A stretch of DNA of 64,000 bases, taken from NCBI GenBank assembly GCA_041906465.1, contig JAYRJE010000014.1, positions 62,001 through 126,000 on the forward strand. The letters run 5' to 3'. The notes beneath the pieces were generated by a model. That model saw only the letters and a program-made list of their open reading frames with translations. It had not been told where the DNA came from and did not search any database. The stretch is from Didemnitutus sp041906465. GTDB taxonomy: Bacteria > Verrucomicrobiota > Verrucomicrobiia > Opitutales > Opitutaceae. The translations under genes were made by a program, and so were the position numbers. Position 1 is the stretch's first letter. Each line of letters opens with the position of its first letter. Shown piece after piece: positions 51,915 to 60,839 of this stretch.

Positions 51915-53786
51915 ATGCTGTTAAGTAATTATTTCAAATCAGGCAACAAGGCGTCCTGCCGCGCGACTCTCATGGCGTTTGCGTCACTCGCTGCGATCAG
52001 TCCGGCAGGATTCGCGCAAGAGCGAGAGGAGCGCACGCGGCTGCCGGATTTCACTGTCTTTGGTTCGCGGGTGGCAAACGACGAGCCGGCAGGAACGCTG
52101 GCGATGCCGGTGTCGGCCTTGCGCTACGAGCCACGCGTGGACGTGCAGGCGCGTAATTTTGCGGAGGCGCAAGCTGACGTCAGCCTGCGTGGTGGCGTGT
52201 TTGAATCGACGGGGGTGCGCATTGGCACCGCGGCGATTTCCGATCCGCAAACGGGGCATTATGTTTTCGAGCTTCCGGTCGCCCCCGAGATGTTGCAGGG
52301 GCCGCTGGTTGTCACTGGTCTTGCCAGCGCGGCGGACGGTTTCAACGCGGCCACCGGCACCGTGCAATTCGGTTGGGCGCCAATTCGCGATGGCGGGCGC
52401 ATGAGCGTTGCCGGGGGCGGGCACGGCTTCAATCGCCAGTCGCTTTACGCGGGCGCCGCCCGCTCACTTCACGACGACCAGATTCTGGCGGCGGATTTTG
52501 CGGTCGCTCGCTCGCGTTCGAACGGCGCAGTTCCCTTCGGAGACCACGATTTCTCGCGCGTCAACGGCCGCCTGCAGTGGCGCACGGCGCAGGGCCAGAC
52601 GGATGCCTTTGTCGGCTACCAACGCAAATTTTTCGGATGGCCGAATCTCTACACGCCGTTTGGTTTCAACGAAACGGACAATCTCCAAACGGTGCTCGCG
52701 CTCGTGAATCACGCCTGGCGGGACGATCAGGGCAACGAGTTCAATGCGGCGGCGTTCTATCGTCGCAACAAGGACGATTATGAATTCAACCGCGCGGTGC
52801 CCGGCGCCTCGAATCCCTTCCAGCACACGACTTGGCTGCGTGGTTTGGCGATCGCGGGACGTGCGGTCGCCTCGGCCGCGAGCGTCCGCTACACCCTCGA
52901 CATCGCCCGCGACCATTTGCGTTCCACGGCGCTGACGTTTGGGCGTTTCAATGACCGCGCGCTCTACAAGGTGACTCTCGTGCCCGAAATGGTGGCGGCG
53001 GCCGGAACGGGCGATGTGCGCACGCGAGCGGGAGCGGCGTTCGATCGCTCGGATCGTGACGGCTCGGCGTGGTCGCCCTTGGCGGGTGTCGAGTGGCGCG
53101 GGGCGACCGGTGGCGGTGTCGGTCTGGAATACTCCGAGGCTACGCAATTGCCTTCCTATACCGCGTTGAACTCCAGTCCGGTCGCCGGTCTCTTTCGCGG
53201 CAATTCCGACCTCAGCCGTTCGCGGGCTCGCAACGTGGAAGTCAGCGGCCGCTTTGAGCGCTCGGGCTGGGCGGTCGAGAGCGCCGCTTTCCGACGCTGG
53301 GACGATCGGCTCGTGGATTGGACCTACCGGCGTGGTGTGACCGCGCGCACCGCCAATCCGGTCGACACCGTGACCGATGGGGTCGAGGTGCTCGTCACTC
53401 GTCGCAGTCCTCAGCTCGATGTGACGCTCGGCTACGCCTGGCTGCGCAAGCGCAGCGATTACGGCTCGAATGCAGTCGACGCGAGTTTCTATGCGCTCAA
53501 TTTTCCGGAACACCGCGCGACCGCGGCGATCCGCTGGCGTTGGGCGGGTGGTTTCGAACTGCGCGGCGATAACGAGTATCGCGTGCAGGCCCCGAACTTC
53601 CTGCGCACAGTGGGAGGGACGCACGCCTTGTTGTCATCAGCGGGGCTGTATTACCTGCCTCCACGCTGGCGCGGCTGGGAATTTTCAGTCGTGGTCGACA
53701 ATCTTTGGGACTCGGATTTCCAAGAGGTCCCCGCGGTGCCGGCCGCCCCGCGTCAATGGTCCGCTGGAGCCAGCTGGCGCTGGTGA
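51915..53786 (+). CDS. TonB-dependent receptor, BtuB-like
   Basis: 623 residues. Signal peptide to about residue 35 (AGFAQ). A short TonB-box-like segment (LPDFTVFGSRV, about 43-53) leads to the plug domain (about 60-170; ADVSLRGGVFESTGVRIGTA). The barrel runs to the terminal aromatic residue (AGASWRW). The ordering resembles vitamin B12-type receptors, but the ligand is uncertain; no cobalamin riboswitch was seen upstream. The gene starts only about five bases after the ferredoxin terminator, so its promoter must lie within or before that hairpin. The first 20 codons are AT-rich compared with the rest. Confidence 0.88.
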   Translation: MLLSNYFKSGNKASCRATLMAFASLAAISPAGFAQEREERTRLPDFTVFGSRVANDEPAGTLAMPVSALRYEPRVDVQARNFAEAQADVSLRGGVFESTGVRIGTAAISDPQTGHYVFELPVAPEMLQGPLVVTGLASAADGFNAATGTVQFGWAPIRDGGRMSVAGGGHGFNRQSLYAGAARSLHDDQILAADFAVARSRSNGAVPFGDHDFSRVNGRLQWRTAQGQTDAFVGYQRKFFGWPNLYTPFGFNETDNLQTVLALVNHAWRDDQGNEFNAAAFYRRNKDDYEFNRAVPGASNPFQHTTWLRGLAIAGRAVASAASVRYTLDIARDHLRSTALTFGRFNDRALYKVTLVPEMVAAAGTGDVRTRAGAAFDRSDRDGSAWSPLAGVEWRGATGGGVGLEYSEATQLPSYTALNSSPVAGLFRGNSDLSRSRARNVEVSGRFERSGWAVESAAFRRWDDRLVDWTYRRGVTARTANPVDTVTDGVEVLVTRRSPQLDVTLGYAWLRKRSDYGSNAVDASFYALNFPEHRATAAIRWRWAGGFELRGDNEYRVQAPNFLRTVGGTHALLSSAGLYYLPPRWRGWEFSVVVDNLWDSDFQEVPAVPAAPRQWSAGASWRW

Positions 53787-53879
53787 CGGGTTACACGGCC
53801 TGCGGGTCGTTTCCAGCCGGCTGATTTTCACTGGAAATCGGCGCGGGGCTGCTGATTTTATCGCCAACTCATTTTCACC

Positions 53880-54572
53880 ATGACCCTCTGGATCATCCTC
53901 ATCATCGTTCCCATGTTGTTCGGCCTCTACGCGCAGATGCGCGTGATGAGTGCGTATCGCAAGAACGTCGAGATTCCATCGCGCGGCCGTATCACCGGTC
54001 GTGAGGCCGCCGCCGCGGTGATGGAAAGCGCGGGCATCCACGACGTGCAGATCGTGCGCGTGGAGGGCCAGCTGACGGACCACTACGATCCGATGAACCG
54101 TCGCCTCGCATTGTCGGAACACAACTACGACGGCACCAGCCTCGCTGCGCTCGGCGTCGCCGCGCACGAAGCCGGTCACGCCATTCAGCACAAGGTGGGT
54201 TACTCGATGATGACGGTGCGTCAGACGCTCGTGCCCGCCACGCAGATCGCTTCCGGTGCTTCCCAGCTGCTCATCATCATCGGCATCGTGCTCGGCGCGA
54301 AGGGCCTCGGCGGCACCTTCCTGATGCTTGGCGCAGTCGCTTTGACGATCATCTGCCTCTTTCAACTCGTCACCCTGCCGGTTGAGTTCGATGCGACTCG
54401 CCGCGCGAAGGCGCAACTGGTCAACCTCGGCATCGTCGGTCGCGACGAGATGGAGGGCGTGCACGAGACCCTCGATGCCGCCGCCCTGACTTACGTCGCC
54501 GCGTTTGTGGCGTCGCTCGGCAGCTTGCTCCACATCCTGCTGCTGATCGCGGGTGGTCGCCGCGACGAGTGA
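53880..54572 (+). CDS. YugP-type zinc metallopeptidase
   Basis: 230-residue membrane peptidase (PF04298 style). N-terminal helix MTLWIILIIVPMLFGLYAQM, then the active site GVAAHEAGHAIQHKVGYSMM (HEAGH, H-E-x-x-H). Two more helices (about 125-165) and a C-terminal helix. DHYDPMNRRLALSEHNYDGT is a family signature. Function is unknown, probably envelope protein quality control. It stands alone, with its own terminator. Confidence 0.93.
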   Translation: MTLWIILIIVPMLFGLYAQMRVMSAYRKNVEIPSRGRITGREAAAAVMESAGIHDVQIVRVEGQLTDHYDPMNRRLALSEHNYDGTSLAALGVAAHEAGHAIQHKVGYSMMTVRQTLVPATQIASGASQLLIIIGIVLGAKGLGGTFLMLGAVALTIICLFQLVTLPVEFDATRRAKAQLVNLGIVGRDEMEGVHETLDAAALTYVAAFVASLGSLLHILLLIAGGRRDE

Positions 54573-54602
54573 GCCCAGCGCGCTGAGATCGTGCCTCTTT
54601 CG

Positions 54603-54633
54603 ACGCCAGCCTTCGCGGCTGGCGTTGTTGTTT
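54603..54633 (+). terminator. Intrinsic terminator of the yugP-like gene
   Basis: ACGCCAGCC-TTCGC-GGCTGGCGT (54603-54625) is a 9-bp stem with a 5-base loop, followed by TGTTGTTT. Confidence 0.8.
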
Positions 54634-54648
54634 GGGCGGAGCGGCGCG

Positions 54649-55185
54649 TCATCGCGCCGGGTTACCCCGCACAGACGCGCCGGCGGGAACGTCGCGCGTG
54701 ACGACGCTCATGGCGCCGACGATGGCACGGTCGCCGATTGCCACGCCAGGCAGCACGAATGCGCGCGCCCCCACGAACGCGCGCTCGCCCACGACGATCG
54801 GTGCCGTGAGGAGCGGCCATTCGGCGTCCGCGAGATCGTGCGTGCCGGTGCAAAGATAAGCTTCCTGCGCCACCAGGACGCCGCGGTGCAGCGTAATGCG
54901 ATCGAGCGCATACAAATTCGTCCGATCGCCGACGCAGGCGGCATCGTGGAGCTCAACATTCCACGGCATCGCGATCCGCGCGCGCTGGTGCACAAACGGT
55001 TTGCCGACAATCGTTGCGCCGAAGGCGCGCAGGACGAGTAGGCGCCAGGGGTTGAGCGGCTTCGGCGTCCAGCGGCACAGCGCGGTCCACGTGAGCGCGA
55101 AGAGCCCGGCTGCGAAACGCTGCGCCAGGCTCCACGGCGTGCTGCGACCCGGGAGTTGGCGACGGACGAGGGGCTGCTTGCTCAT
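54649..55185 (-). CDS. WcaF-like acetyltransferase (left-handed beta-helix)
   Basis: 178 residues. Hexapeptide repeats run from about residue 60 (GATIVGKPFVHQRARIAMPW) to the end. The GTHDLADAEWPLLTAPIVVG segment carries the catalytic His (H116 region) typical of WcaF/maltose O-acetyltransferase types. VGARAFVLPGVAIGDRAIVG and GNPAR close the fold. Adds acetyl groups to polysaccharide precursors. It lies next to gmd, consistent with extracellular polysaccharide or O-antigen synthesis. Confidence 0.88.
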   Translation of the reverse strand: MSKQPLVRRQLPGRSTPWSLAQRFAAGLFALTWTALCRWTPKPLNPWRLLVLRAFGATIVGKPFVHQRARIAMPWNVELHDAACVGDRTNLYALDRITLHRGVLVAQEAYLCTGTHDLADAEWPLLTAPIVVGERAFVGARAFVLPGVAIGDRAIVGAMSVVTRDVPAGASVRGNPAR

Positions 55186-55230
55186 GGGGCGGAGTGCATC
55201 GTCATTCGTTGGGGCTTTGGCGTCGAGTCT

Positions 55231-56229
55231 TCATCGGCGCGTTGAGGCGTCGAGTGCGGCCAGGTCGGCCTCGACCATGAGGCGGGCCAGCGCCGCCATC
55301 TTGGTTTGCGCCGTCCAGCCGAGTTCGGTCTGCGCCTTGCGGGCATTGCCGACGAGGCGCGCGGGCTCGGCGGGGCGCACAAAGCGTCGGTCAATCTTCA
55401 CATACTTCCGCCAGTCGAGTGCGGCGGCGGCGAAGGCCGCTTCCAGAAAATCGGCGAGGGTGTGGCTCTCGCCGGTGGCGAGCACGTAGTCGGCGGGCTG
55501 GGGTTGTTGCAGCATGCGCCACATCGCTTCGACGTATTCGGGCGCGTAGCCCCAATCGCGCGAGACGTCGAGGTTGCCGAGCGGCAGCTCATCTTGCAGG
55601 CCGCGCGCGATGCGGGCGACGGCGAGGGCGATCTTTCGGGTGACGAAATTCTCGCCACGGCGTGGCGACTCGTGGTTGTAGGCGATGCCGTTACTCACGA
55701 AGAGGCCGTAGGCATCGCGGTAGACGCGGCTGAGATCCGTCGCGAAGGCCTTGGCGCAACCGTAAGGACTCGTCGGACGCAACGGCGTGTCTTCGTCCTG
55801 AGTGGCCGTCGCGGGGGCACCGAAGATCTCCGAGCTCGCGGCATGGTAGAATTTCACCGGGTGCTCCTGATCGCGGAGAATCTCCAGCAGGCCGAGGGTG
55901 GCGTTGGCGACCTCCTGCACCGTGGCCTCGGGGATTTCGAAGCTCAGGCCCACGTGGCTTTGGCCGGCGAGGTGGTAAACTTCGTGCGGTTTGATTTGGC
56001 GGAAGAGACGCCGTAGCGAGGTGGTGTCGTTCAGGTCGCCGTAGTGGAGCAACAGTGTCTGGCCTCCGATCGCGGGATCGTGCCGCAAATGCTCAATGCG
56101 GGAGCGGTTGAACAGACTCGCCCGGCGCACGAGGCCGTGGACCACATAGCCGCGGGCGAGCAGCAGTTCGGTCAGGTAGGATCCGTCTTGACCGGTGATG
56201 CCGGTGATGAGCGCGGTGGGAGGAGGCAT
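55231..56229 (-). CDS. gmd: GDP-mannose 4,6-dehydratase
   Basis: 332 residues from the ATG at 56229. The NAD(P)-binding motif is LITGITGQDGSYLTELLLARG. The catalytic Y-x3-K is in SPYGCAKAF, with Ser/Thr upstream in HAASSEIFG. NHESPRRGENFVTRKI and VSRDWGYAPEYVEAMWRMLQ are GMD-specific. It converts GDP-mannose to GDP-4-keto-6-deoxy-mannose, the first step to fucose, rhamnose or perosamine. A longer frame to 56394 adds residues without similarity. Confidence 0.94.
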   Translation of the reverse strand: MPPPTALITGITGQDGSYLTELLLARGYVVHGLVRRASLFNRSRIEHLRHDPAIGGQTLLLHYGDLNDTTSLRRLFRQIKPHEVYHLAGQSHVGLSFEIPEATVQEVANATLGLLEILRDQEHPVKFYHAASSEIFGAPATATQDEDTPLRPTSPYGCAKAFATDLSRVYRDAYGLFVSNGIAYNHESPRRGENFVTRKIALAVARIARGLQDELPLGNLDVSRDWGYAPEYVEAMWRMLQQPQPADYVLATGESHTLADFLEAAFAAAALDWRKYVKIDRRFVRPAEPARLVGNARKAQTELGWTAQTKMAALARLMVEADLAALDASTRR

Positions 56230-56681
56230 GAGTGGGAACGGGAGCCGTTCTGCCGCTGCCCATCGGAGCTGTCGAAGCGAATTGCTCGTCGCTTGGGGCG
56301 GCGCGCTCCGCCGCCTGCGTTGTGAGACGGTGTGTTTGGGCGCGCATCTCGAAATGCCCACTCCGGTTGCGCGGGGCGCCGCCGCGCCGCACAATCGCGT
56401 GCGGAGCGTGCCTCGTTCGCACGGATCTCTGCGGCTTGCGCGGATGTGCCGCCGAGTCGGTCACGCAGCTGCGCGAAATACAGGCTGGGCCGGGCCACGG
56501 CTCTGCGGAGAGAAGCATATTGGCACTCCGAGCGCCATCAGGTTGGTGCTCACCGCGTCCCGTCGGTCCGGCTGCCGCTGCTCTCCGGGCTCGCGTGGGC
56601 GCTAACGTTACGTTCACTTGAAGCCGTTGGCGCGCGGCTCGGGGATGCGCCGCCCGTGTCTTTGCTGGCTCCATTTCTCCT
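56230..56681. other. 452-bp intergenic region between gmd and the aldo/keto reductase
   Basis: Open frames exist on both strands, but their codon use and composition do not look like real proteins, and none has a recognisable family. Divergent promoters for gmd and the reductase probably lie here; no clear -35/-10 pair was seen. Confidence 0.45.
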
Positions 56682-57668
56682 ATGAAAAATCGAATCTTCG
56701 CTGGTCCGCCGTCCGTGTCCGTCTCGGAAATCGGTCTCGGTTGTTGGCAGCTGGGCGGCACCGATTGGGGCGCGGTCGACGACGATGCGGCGCTCGCGAT
56801 TCTGCGCACTGCGGCGGATGCCGGCATCAATTTTATCGACACGGCAGATGTGTATGGCGCGGGCCGCAGCGAGACGCTGATCGGGCGATTCCGCCGCGAG
56901 TCCGGGGGGCGCGATTGGTTCATTGCCACCAAGCTGGGCCGCACGGGGAATCTTTACCCGGATCAATACACGCAGGCCGGCGTGTGCGCCGCCGTCGAAG
57001 CGTCGCTCGGCAGGCTCGGCGTCGACGCGCTGGACTTGGTGCAGTTGCACTGCGTGCCGCCGGCGGTGTTGCGGCGCGGTGAGATTTTCGAGTGGCTGCG
57101 CCAGTTGCGGGCCGCGGGAAAAATCCGCGCGTTCGGCGCGAGCGTCGAGACGGTCGAGGAGGGCTTGTGTTGCCTGGCCCAGGAAGGCGTCGCGTCGCTG
57201 CAGGTGATCTTCAATGTTTTCCGGCAGCTGCCGGCGGAGGAGTTGCTGCCGCGGGCGCAGCGGCAAGGCGTGGCGATCATCGTGCGTCTGCCGCTCGCGA
57301 GCGGTGTGCTGGCGGGGAAGTTCACCGCCGCGACGCGGTTCGCTGCTTCGGACCATCGGAACTACAACCGCGACGGCGCGGCCTTCAACGTCGGGGAGAC
57401 GTTCGCAGGCATCCCATTTGCGAAGGCGGTGGAGCTCGCGGAGCGCTTGAAGTTGCTCGTGCCCTCGGCGCCGCTGGCTCAGGTGGCGCAGCGCTGGGTT
57501 CTCGATCATCCAGCGGTGACGACCGTCATCACCGGAGCCAGTCGCGTCGATCAGGTGACTAGTAATGCGTCGGTCTCGGCGCTCCCGCCGCTGGCGGCGG
57601 AGACACACGCGGCCTTGGCGCGTTTTTATCGCGACGAAGTGCGGCAACACATTCGCGGGCCATACTGA
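56682..57668 (+). CDS. Aldo/keto reductase
   Basis: 328-residue NAD(P)H-dependent TIM-barrel oxidoreductase. IGLGCWQLGGTDWG begins the fold. The catalytic tetrad is Asp in INFIDTADVYG, Tyr in the same segment, Lys in FIATKLGRTG and His in LVQLHCVPP. The C-terminal segment AVTTVITGASRVDQVTSNAS binds the cofactor. Closer to the oxidoreductase group acting on sugars and inositol derivatives than to aldose reductases. Substrate unknown; it neighbours sugar-nucleotide genes. Confidence 0.9.
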   Translation: MKNRIFAGPPSVSVSEIGLGCWQLGGTDWGAVDDDAALAILRTAADAGINFIDTADVYGAGRSETLIGRFRRESGGRDWFIATKLGRTGNLYPDQYTQAGVCAAVEASLGRLGVDALDLVQLHCVPPAVLRRGEIFEWLRQLRAAGKIRAFGASVETVEEGLCCLAQEGVASLQVIFNVFRQLPAEELLPRAQRQGVAIIVRLPLASGVLAGKFTAATRFAASDHRNYNRDGAAFNVGETFAGIPFAKAVELAERLKLLVPSAPLAQVAQRWVLDHPAVTTVITGASRVDQVTSNASVSALPPLAAETHAALARFYRDEVRQHIRGPY

Positions 57669-57690
57669 AAAAGCGCTGCGCTGGTGGGTG

Positions 57691-58224
57691 ATGTGGGCTG
57701 GGGTGGCCGCTGGCCTGCGCGCGGCGGATGTCGCGGCGGGCCCGATGGCGGTGGAACGTGCGAGTGCGCAATGCGTAGCGTTCGAGACTCGCGCGTGGGA
57801 CGCGGCGTGGTTGCGCGATACCAAGGAAGATTATCCGCTGCCGGAGCGGGCGGAGGAGTTTGCCGTGGCGTTGCCTGCGGACGGGTCGTGGCCGGACATC
57901 GATTACGCATCTCAGGCACATCCGGGGCGCTTGTTGGTGGACACACCGCGGTTGCAGGTGGTGCGTGATGATACCGGCACTCTGGCCGTGATTTTCTGGG
58001 AGCCGGGCGAGTGGCAGCGGCGTGACGGCGGCTGGCGGGGCGCTGATGCGCCGTGCATTGTCCTGTGGCGCGCGGGTGAAGTGCGCGTGGTCGAACCAAC
58101 GCAGAATCGATCACAGCACAAGCGGCGTTTGGACGATCTGGCTCGTCGCGTCGAGCTGCCCCGGGGCGATGATGCTGGCACCGCGGTGGAGCTGCCCCGA
58201 GGTTCCGCCGATCCCTCCATCTAA
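57691..58224 (+). pseudogene. Probable 3' remnant of a polysaccharide lyase (PL8-like C-terminal domain)
   Basis: 177 residues from an in-frame ATG, 22 bases after the aldo/keto reductase stop codon. The central part PGRLLVDTPRLQVVRDDTGT, then LAVIFWEPGEW, then PCIVLWRAGEVRVVEPTQNR resembles the C-terminal beta-sandwich of chondroitin/hyaluronate lyases, where the end of the fold carries a 'V-x-DPTQ' motif (here VEPTQ). The final LPRGDDAGTAVELPRGSADP segment also fits. The catalytic domains are absent, so this is likely a gene fragment, but a short free-standing protein cannot be excluded. It ends just before the truncated tRNA-Ser, supporting a recombination history. Confidence 0.45.
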
Positions 58225-58271
58225 GTCTAGGGTCCGAGGGCCGCCCGACGCGGTCTGCGGCGGTGTGCTCG

Positions 58272-58339
58272 TGGCGGAAGGGGAGGGATTCGAACCCCCG
58301 GAGGCTTTCGCCTCAGCGGTTTTCAAGACCGCTGCAATA
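58272..58339 (-). pseudogene. 3' half of tRNA-Ser (UGA): likely integration junction
   Basis: On the minus strand the sequence runs from an anticodon stem AGCGGT-CTTGAAA-ACCGCT (anticodon TGA, Ser) through the variable arm AGGC-GAAA-GCCT and T-arm (TTCGAAT loop) to CCCTTCC-G-CCA. The acceptor 5' strand, D-arm and 5' part of the anticodon region are missing: the sequence upstream (higher coordinates) is unrelated. A 3' tRNA half without its 5' half is the usual mark of an attachment site for an integrase using a tRNA-Ser target. Confidence 0.85.
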
Positions 58340-58601
58340 GAATGGGCCTTGAAATAGGAAGCAAGTGATAATAAGAATGATATGTCAGATTTTCGTGGAT
58401 CGTGAATTGAGCCGTTTGCGCGAAATTCGAATTCGATTTGGCCACATTTGGCCACATTTTCTGGCGCGAAGAATGCCGAGTATGTCTTCGAGGGCGCTGA
58501 CTTGCTGGGACAAGGGCATGAAGAAGATGACATGGAGGCCGACTCGACGAGCGCGAATCCCAATGTCCAGCGCGGGTGCGGAGCGGCGGGGCAGAGATAT
58601 T
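58340..58601. other. AT-richer segment beside the truncated tRNA-Ser
   Basis: The first about 120 bases (58340-58460) are clearly AT-richer than the genome and contain a tandem TTTGGCCACA repeat (58434-58453 region). No protein is recognised in any frame; small open frames exist but have no family. This could be the decayed end of an integrase gene or element, but that cannot be shown by eye. Confidence 0.45.
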
Positions 58602-60833
58602 CTATCGGTCGAACGTCCGTAGAATCTGCGTTGCACCAGGGTGCGACGGATCGACGCTCAGCGCGCGTTGGGCGGCGGCGCGAGCGCCTTCGCGATCTCC
58701 CGTGCGCAGCAATACCGTTGCGAGCGCGAAAGGATAATCGGCAGTGCGTGGCGCAGCGCGTTCGGCGGCGCGCAGGGCATCCGTCGCTTCCGGCAAGCGC
58801 TGGGTCTGAGCGAGCAGCAGGCCGAGGTTATACCAGGCGCGGTCGAGCTGCGGGGCGCACTGCACGGCGAGACGGAAGGACTTCTCGGCTTCGTCCAACT
58901 GATTAGCTTCGGCGAAGGCCAGTCCGGCGCGGAACGCGCTGGAGCCGCCGCGCATGCCGGCGAGTTCGGCGGCGCGTTGGAGTTCCGCGCCCGCTTCGGC
59001 GCTGCGGCCTTGCGCGGCGAGCACCATGCCGTGCGCTTCGCGAATCGGCGGAGAGAACGCATCCCATTGCACTGCGAGCGCCATTTCCTGCGCCGCGGCG
59101 GCGAAGTCGCCGCGGTTGGCGAGGTCCTGACCGAGCCGCAGGCGGCCCGACGGCTGATCGAGGGTGAGGGCGAGGTAGGCGTCGAGTTCCTGACGCTCGG
59201 GCGAACCGGCAGCCAGGTGCGTCGAGAGTGCCCACTCGGCGTCGAGACGGACGAGGCGCACCGGATCACGGAGCAGCGGCGTGAGCAAGGCCTCGGCGTC
59301 AGGCGCGCCGCTGAAATAGCGGACGGCCGCGGCGCGCTCGAGCGGATCGGCTGCGCGCAACGACGCGAGCGCTGCTTCGCGGCCGAGCGCGGCGTCCGGC
59401 GTTTGCGGGAGCAGCGACAGATACGTCGCGCGCCACGCCGGGATGTCCTCCGTGCGGAGCAAGGCCAGCAACCCTTCCGTGGCGCCCGGTTGGTCGGCTT
59501 GTGCGGCGGCAATCGCGCGCGCGCGGCGGCGCTGGGGCGAGTCGAGTTTCGCGCCATACCATTCGTCAGCCTTGGCGATGTTCCACTCGAGGCCCTTGTC
59601 CGCATGGCAGCCGCTGCACGCGTTGGGAATGCCGAGTTCCCTGGTCAGCAGCGGATCGGGCTTGAGCCAGCCGTGATCGTGGCGCGGCGCTCGCTGCATG
59701 TAGTTCGTCGTCGGCATGTGGCACGCGACGCAGGAATTGCCCGCGCTGCCGGCCTGGTGATGCGAGTGGGCGAGCGGATCGATTGCGACGGCGACTTTGC
59801 CGCTGGATAGCGTGCGGCCGGGCGCCGCGTGGCACTGCTGACAGAGCTGGTTGTCGGTGATCGGCAGGATCGTCTTCGTCGTGTGCGGATCGTGGCAATC
59901 GAGGCAGGTCACGCCGGCGTGACCCATGCGACTGAGCAGGACGGAGGTCCAGTTGAAGTCCTCGTCGCGCTGTTGGCCGTCCGGATAATAGGTCGCGGCG
60001 TCGACGGGCAGCACGATGCGGTAGTGATCGTGATACGAATCACCGGGCTGGAAGCGGTCCGTGAGCAGTTCGTTGCGCGCGTGGCACGGGGCGCAGGTCT
60101 GCATCATCTTCGCGCGTTCGCCGAAAAAGGGCGGCTGCGGGCCAGTCGGTGCGGGCTTGGCTTTGTCGCCGTGGCCGGTCGCGGTCGGGCCGTGACACTG
60201 GATGCAGCCGACACCGTGTTCGACCCAGGTGGAGCGATAGCTGTCGGTCGCAATGTCGTAGCGACGCTGGTAGCCGGTCATGTGGCAGTGCGCGCACATC
60301 GAATTCCAGTTCATGCCGCGGCCGGTCCAGTGTCCCCATTCTCCCGCGCGGCGGCCTTCATTGCCGAAGACGTTGAACCATTCCCGCTTCGCTGGATCGA
60401 AGGCCAGCTCGTGCGGCTGCCACCGTCCGCCGGCTGCGGGAATCAACGGTTGCCAGAGCGGTTTGCGGCCGAGAATGAAGTCCGGTTTCGCGTCGGCGGC
60501 ATCGTGCGCGATCAGGCCCGCGAGTGCGGGCGCATCGCCGGTCGGGTCCAGGGGCCGGTTAGCGCTCGCGTGGTCGGTATTTTCCCAGGCCTTGAATTGG
60601 TCCTGATGGCATTCGCGGCATGAGACCGAGGTTTGCGCCACGGCGGCGGCCACGCTGGAGGGGCGGTGCGCGGGGAGCGCTCTGCCGCATCCGGCCATGC
60701 ACACCGTGAATATTCCAAGAAGCCCGAGCAGGCCTCCGAACACCGCAGTGAACGACCATTCTGCCGCACGAAATCGATGCACTCTCTCGGAGGGTGCGAA
60801 CGAACCGGCGCCCGTAAAGCCGAGTTTAGCCAC
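58602..60833 (-). CDS. Octahaem cytochrome c with HEAT and TPR repeats
   Basis: 743 residues. One N-terminal helix or lipoprotein-like signal (GLLGLLGIFTVCMAGCG) anchors it. Eight CxxCH haem sites follow: CRECH, CAHCH, CIQCH, CAPCH, CLDCH, CQQCH, CVACH, CSGCH. The pattern HMTGYQRRYD and GVTCLDCHDPHTTK is seen in multihaem proteins with fused TPRs. The C-terminal part (about 430-743) holds HEAT-like then TPR repeats (RAWYNLGLLLAQTQRLPEAT). Periplasmic electron transfer or a haem-based scaffold; the partner is unknown. Accessory region. Confidence 0.92.
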   Translation of the reverse strand: MAKLGFTGAGSFAPSERVHRFRAAEWSFTAVFGGLLGLLGIFTVCMAGCGRALPAHRPSSVAAAVAQTSVSCRECHQDQFKAWENTDHASANRPLDPTGDAPALAGLIAHDAADAKPDFILGRKPLWQPLIPAAGGRWQPHELAFDPAKREWFNVFGNEGRRAGEWGHWTGRGMNWNSMCAHCHMTGYQRRYDIATDSYRSTWVEHGVGCIQCHGPTATGHGDKAKPAPTGPQPPFFGERAKMMQTCAPCHARNELLTDRFQPGDSYHDHYRIVLPVDAATYYPDGQQRDEDFNWTSVLLSRMGHAGVTCLDCHDPHTTKTILPITDNQLCQQCHAAPGRTLSSGKVAVAIDPLAHSHHQAGSAGNSCVACHMPTTNYMQRAPRHDHGWLKPDPLLTRELGIPNACSGCHADKGLEWNIAKADEWYGAKLDSPQRRRARAIAAAQADQPGATEGLLALLRTEDIPAWRATYLSLLPQTPDAALGREAALASLRAADPLERAAAVRYFSGAPDAEALLTPLLRDPVRLVRLDAEWALSTHLAAGSPERQELDAYLALTLDQPSGRLRLGQDLANRGDFAAAAQEMALAVQWDAFSPPIREAHGMVLAAQGRSAEAGAELQRAAELAGMRGGSSAFRAGLAFAEANQLDEAEKSFRLAVQCAPQLDRAWYNLGLLLAQTQRLPEATDALRAAERAAPRTADYPFALATVLLRTGDREGARAAAQRALSVDPSHPGATQILRTFDR

Positions 60834-60839
60834 GGTTCC

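Noticed and set aside
58272..58400. Complete tRNA-Ser gene
   Set aside because: No D-arm or 5' acceptor strand can be found in the adjoining sequence, so it is only a 3' half.
58111..58563. Minus-strand frame spanning the truncated tRNA-Ser
   Set aside because: It reads through the tRNA fragment and shows no integrase catalytic motif; kept only as anonymous sequence beside the junction.
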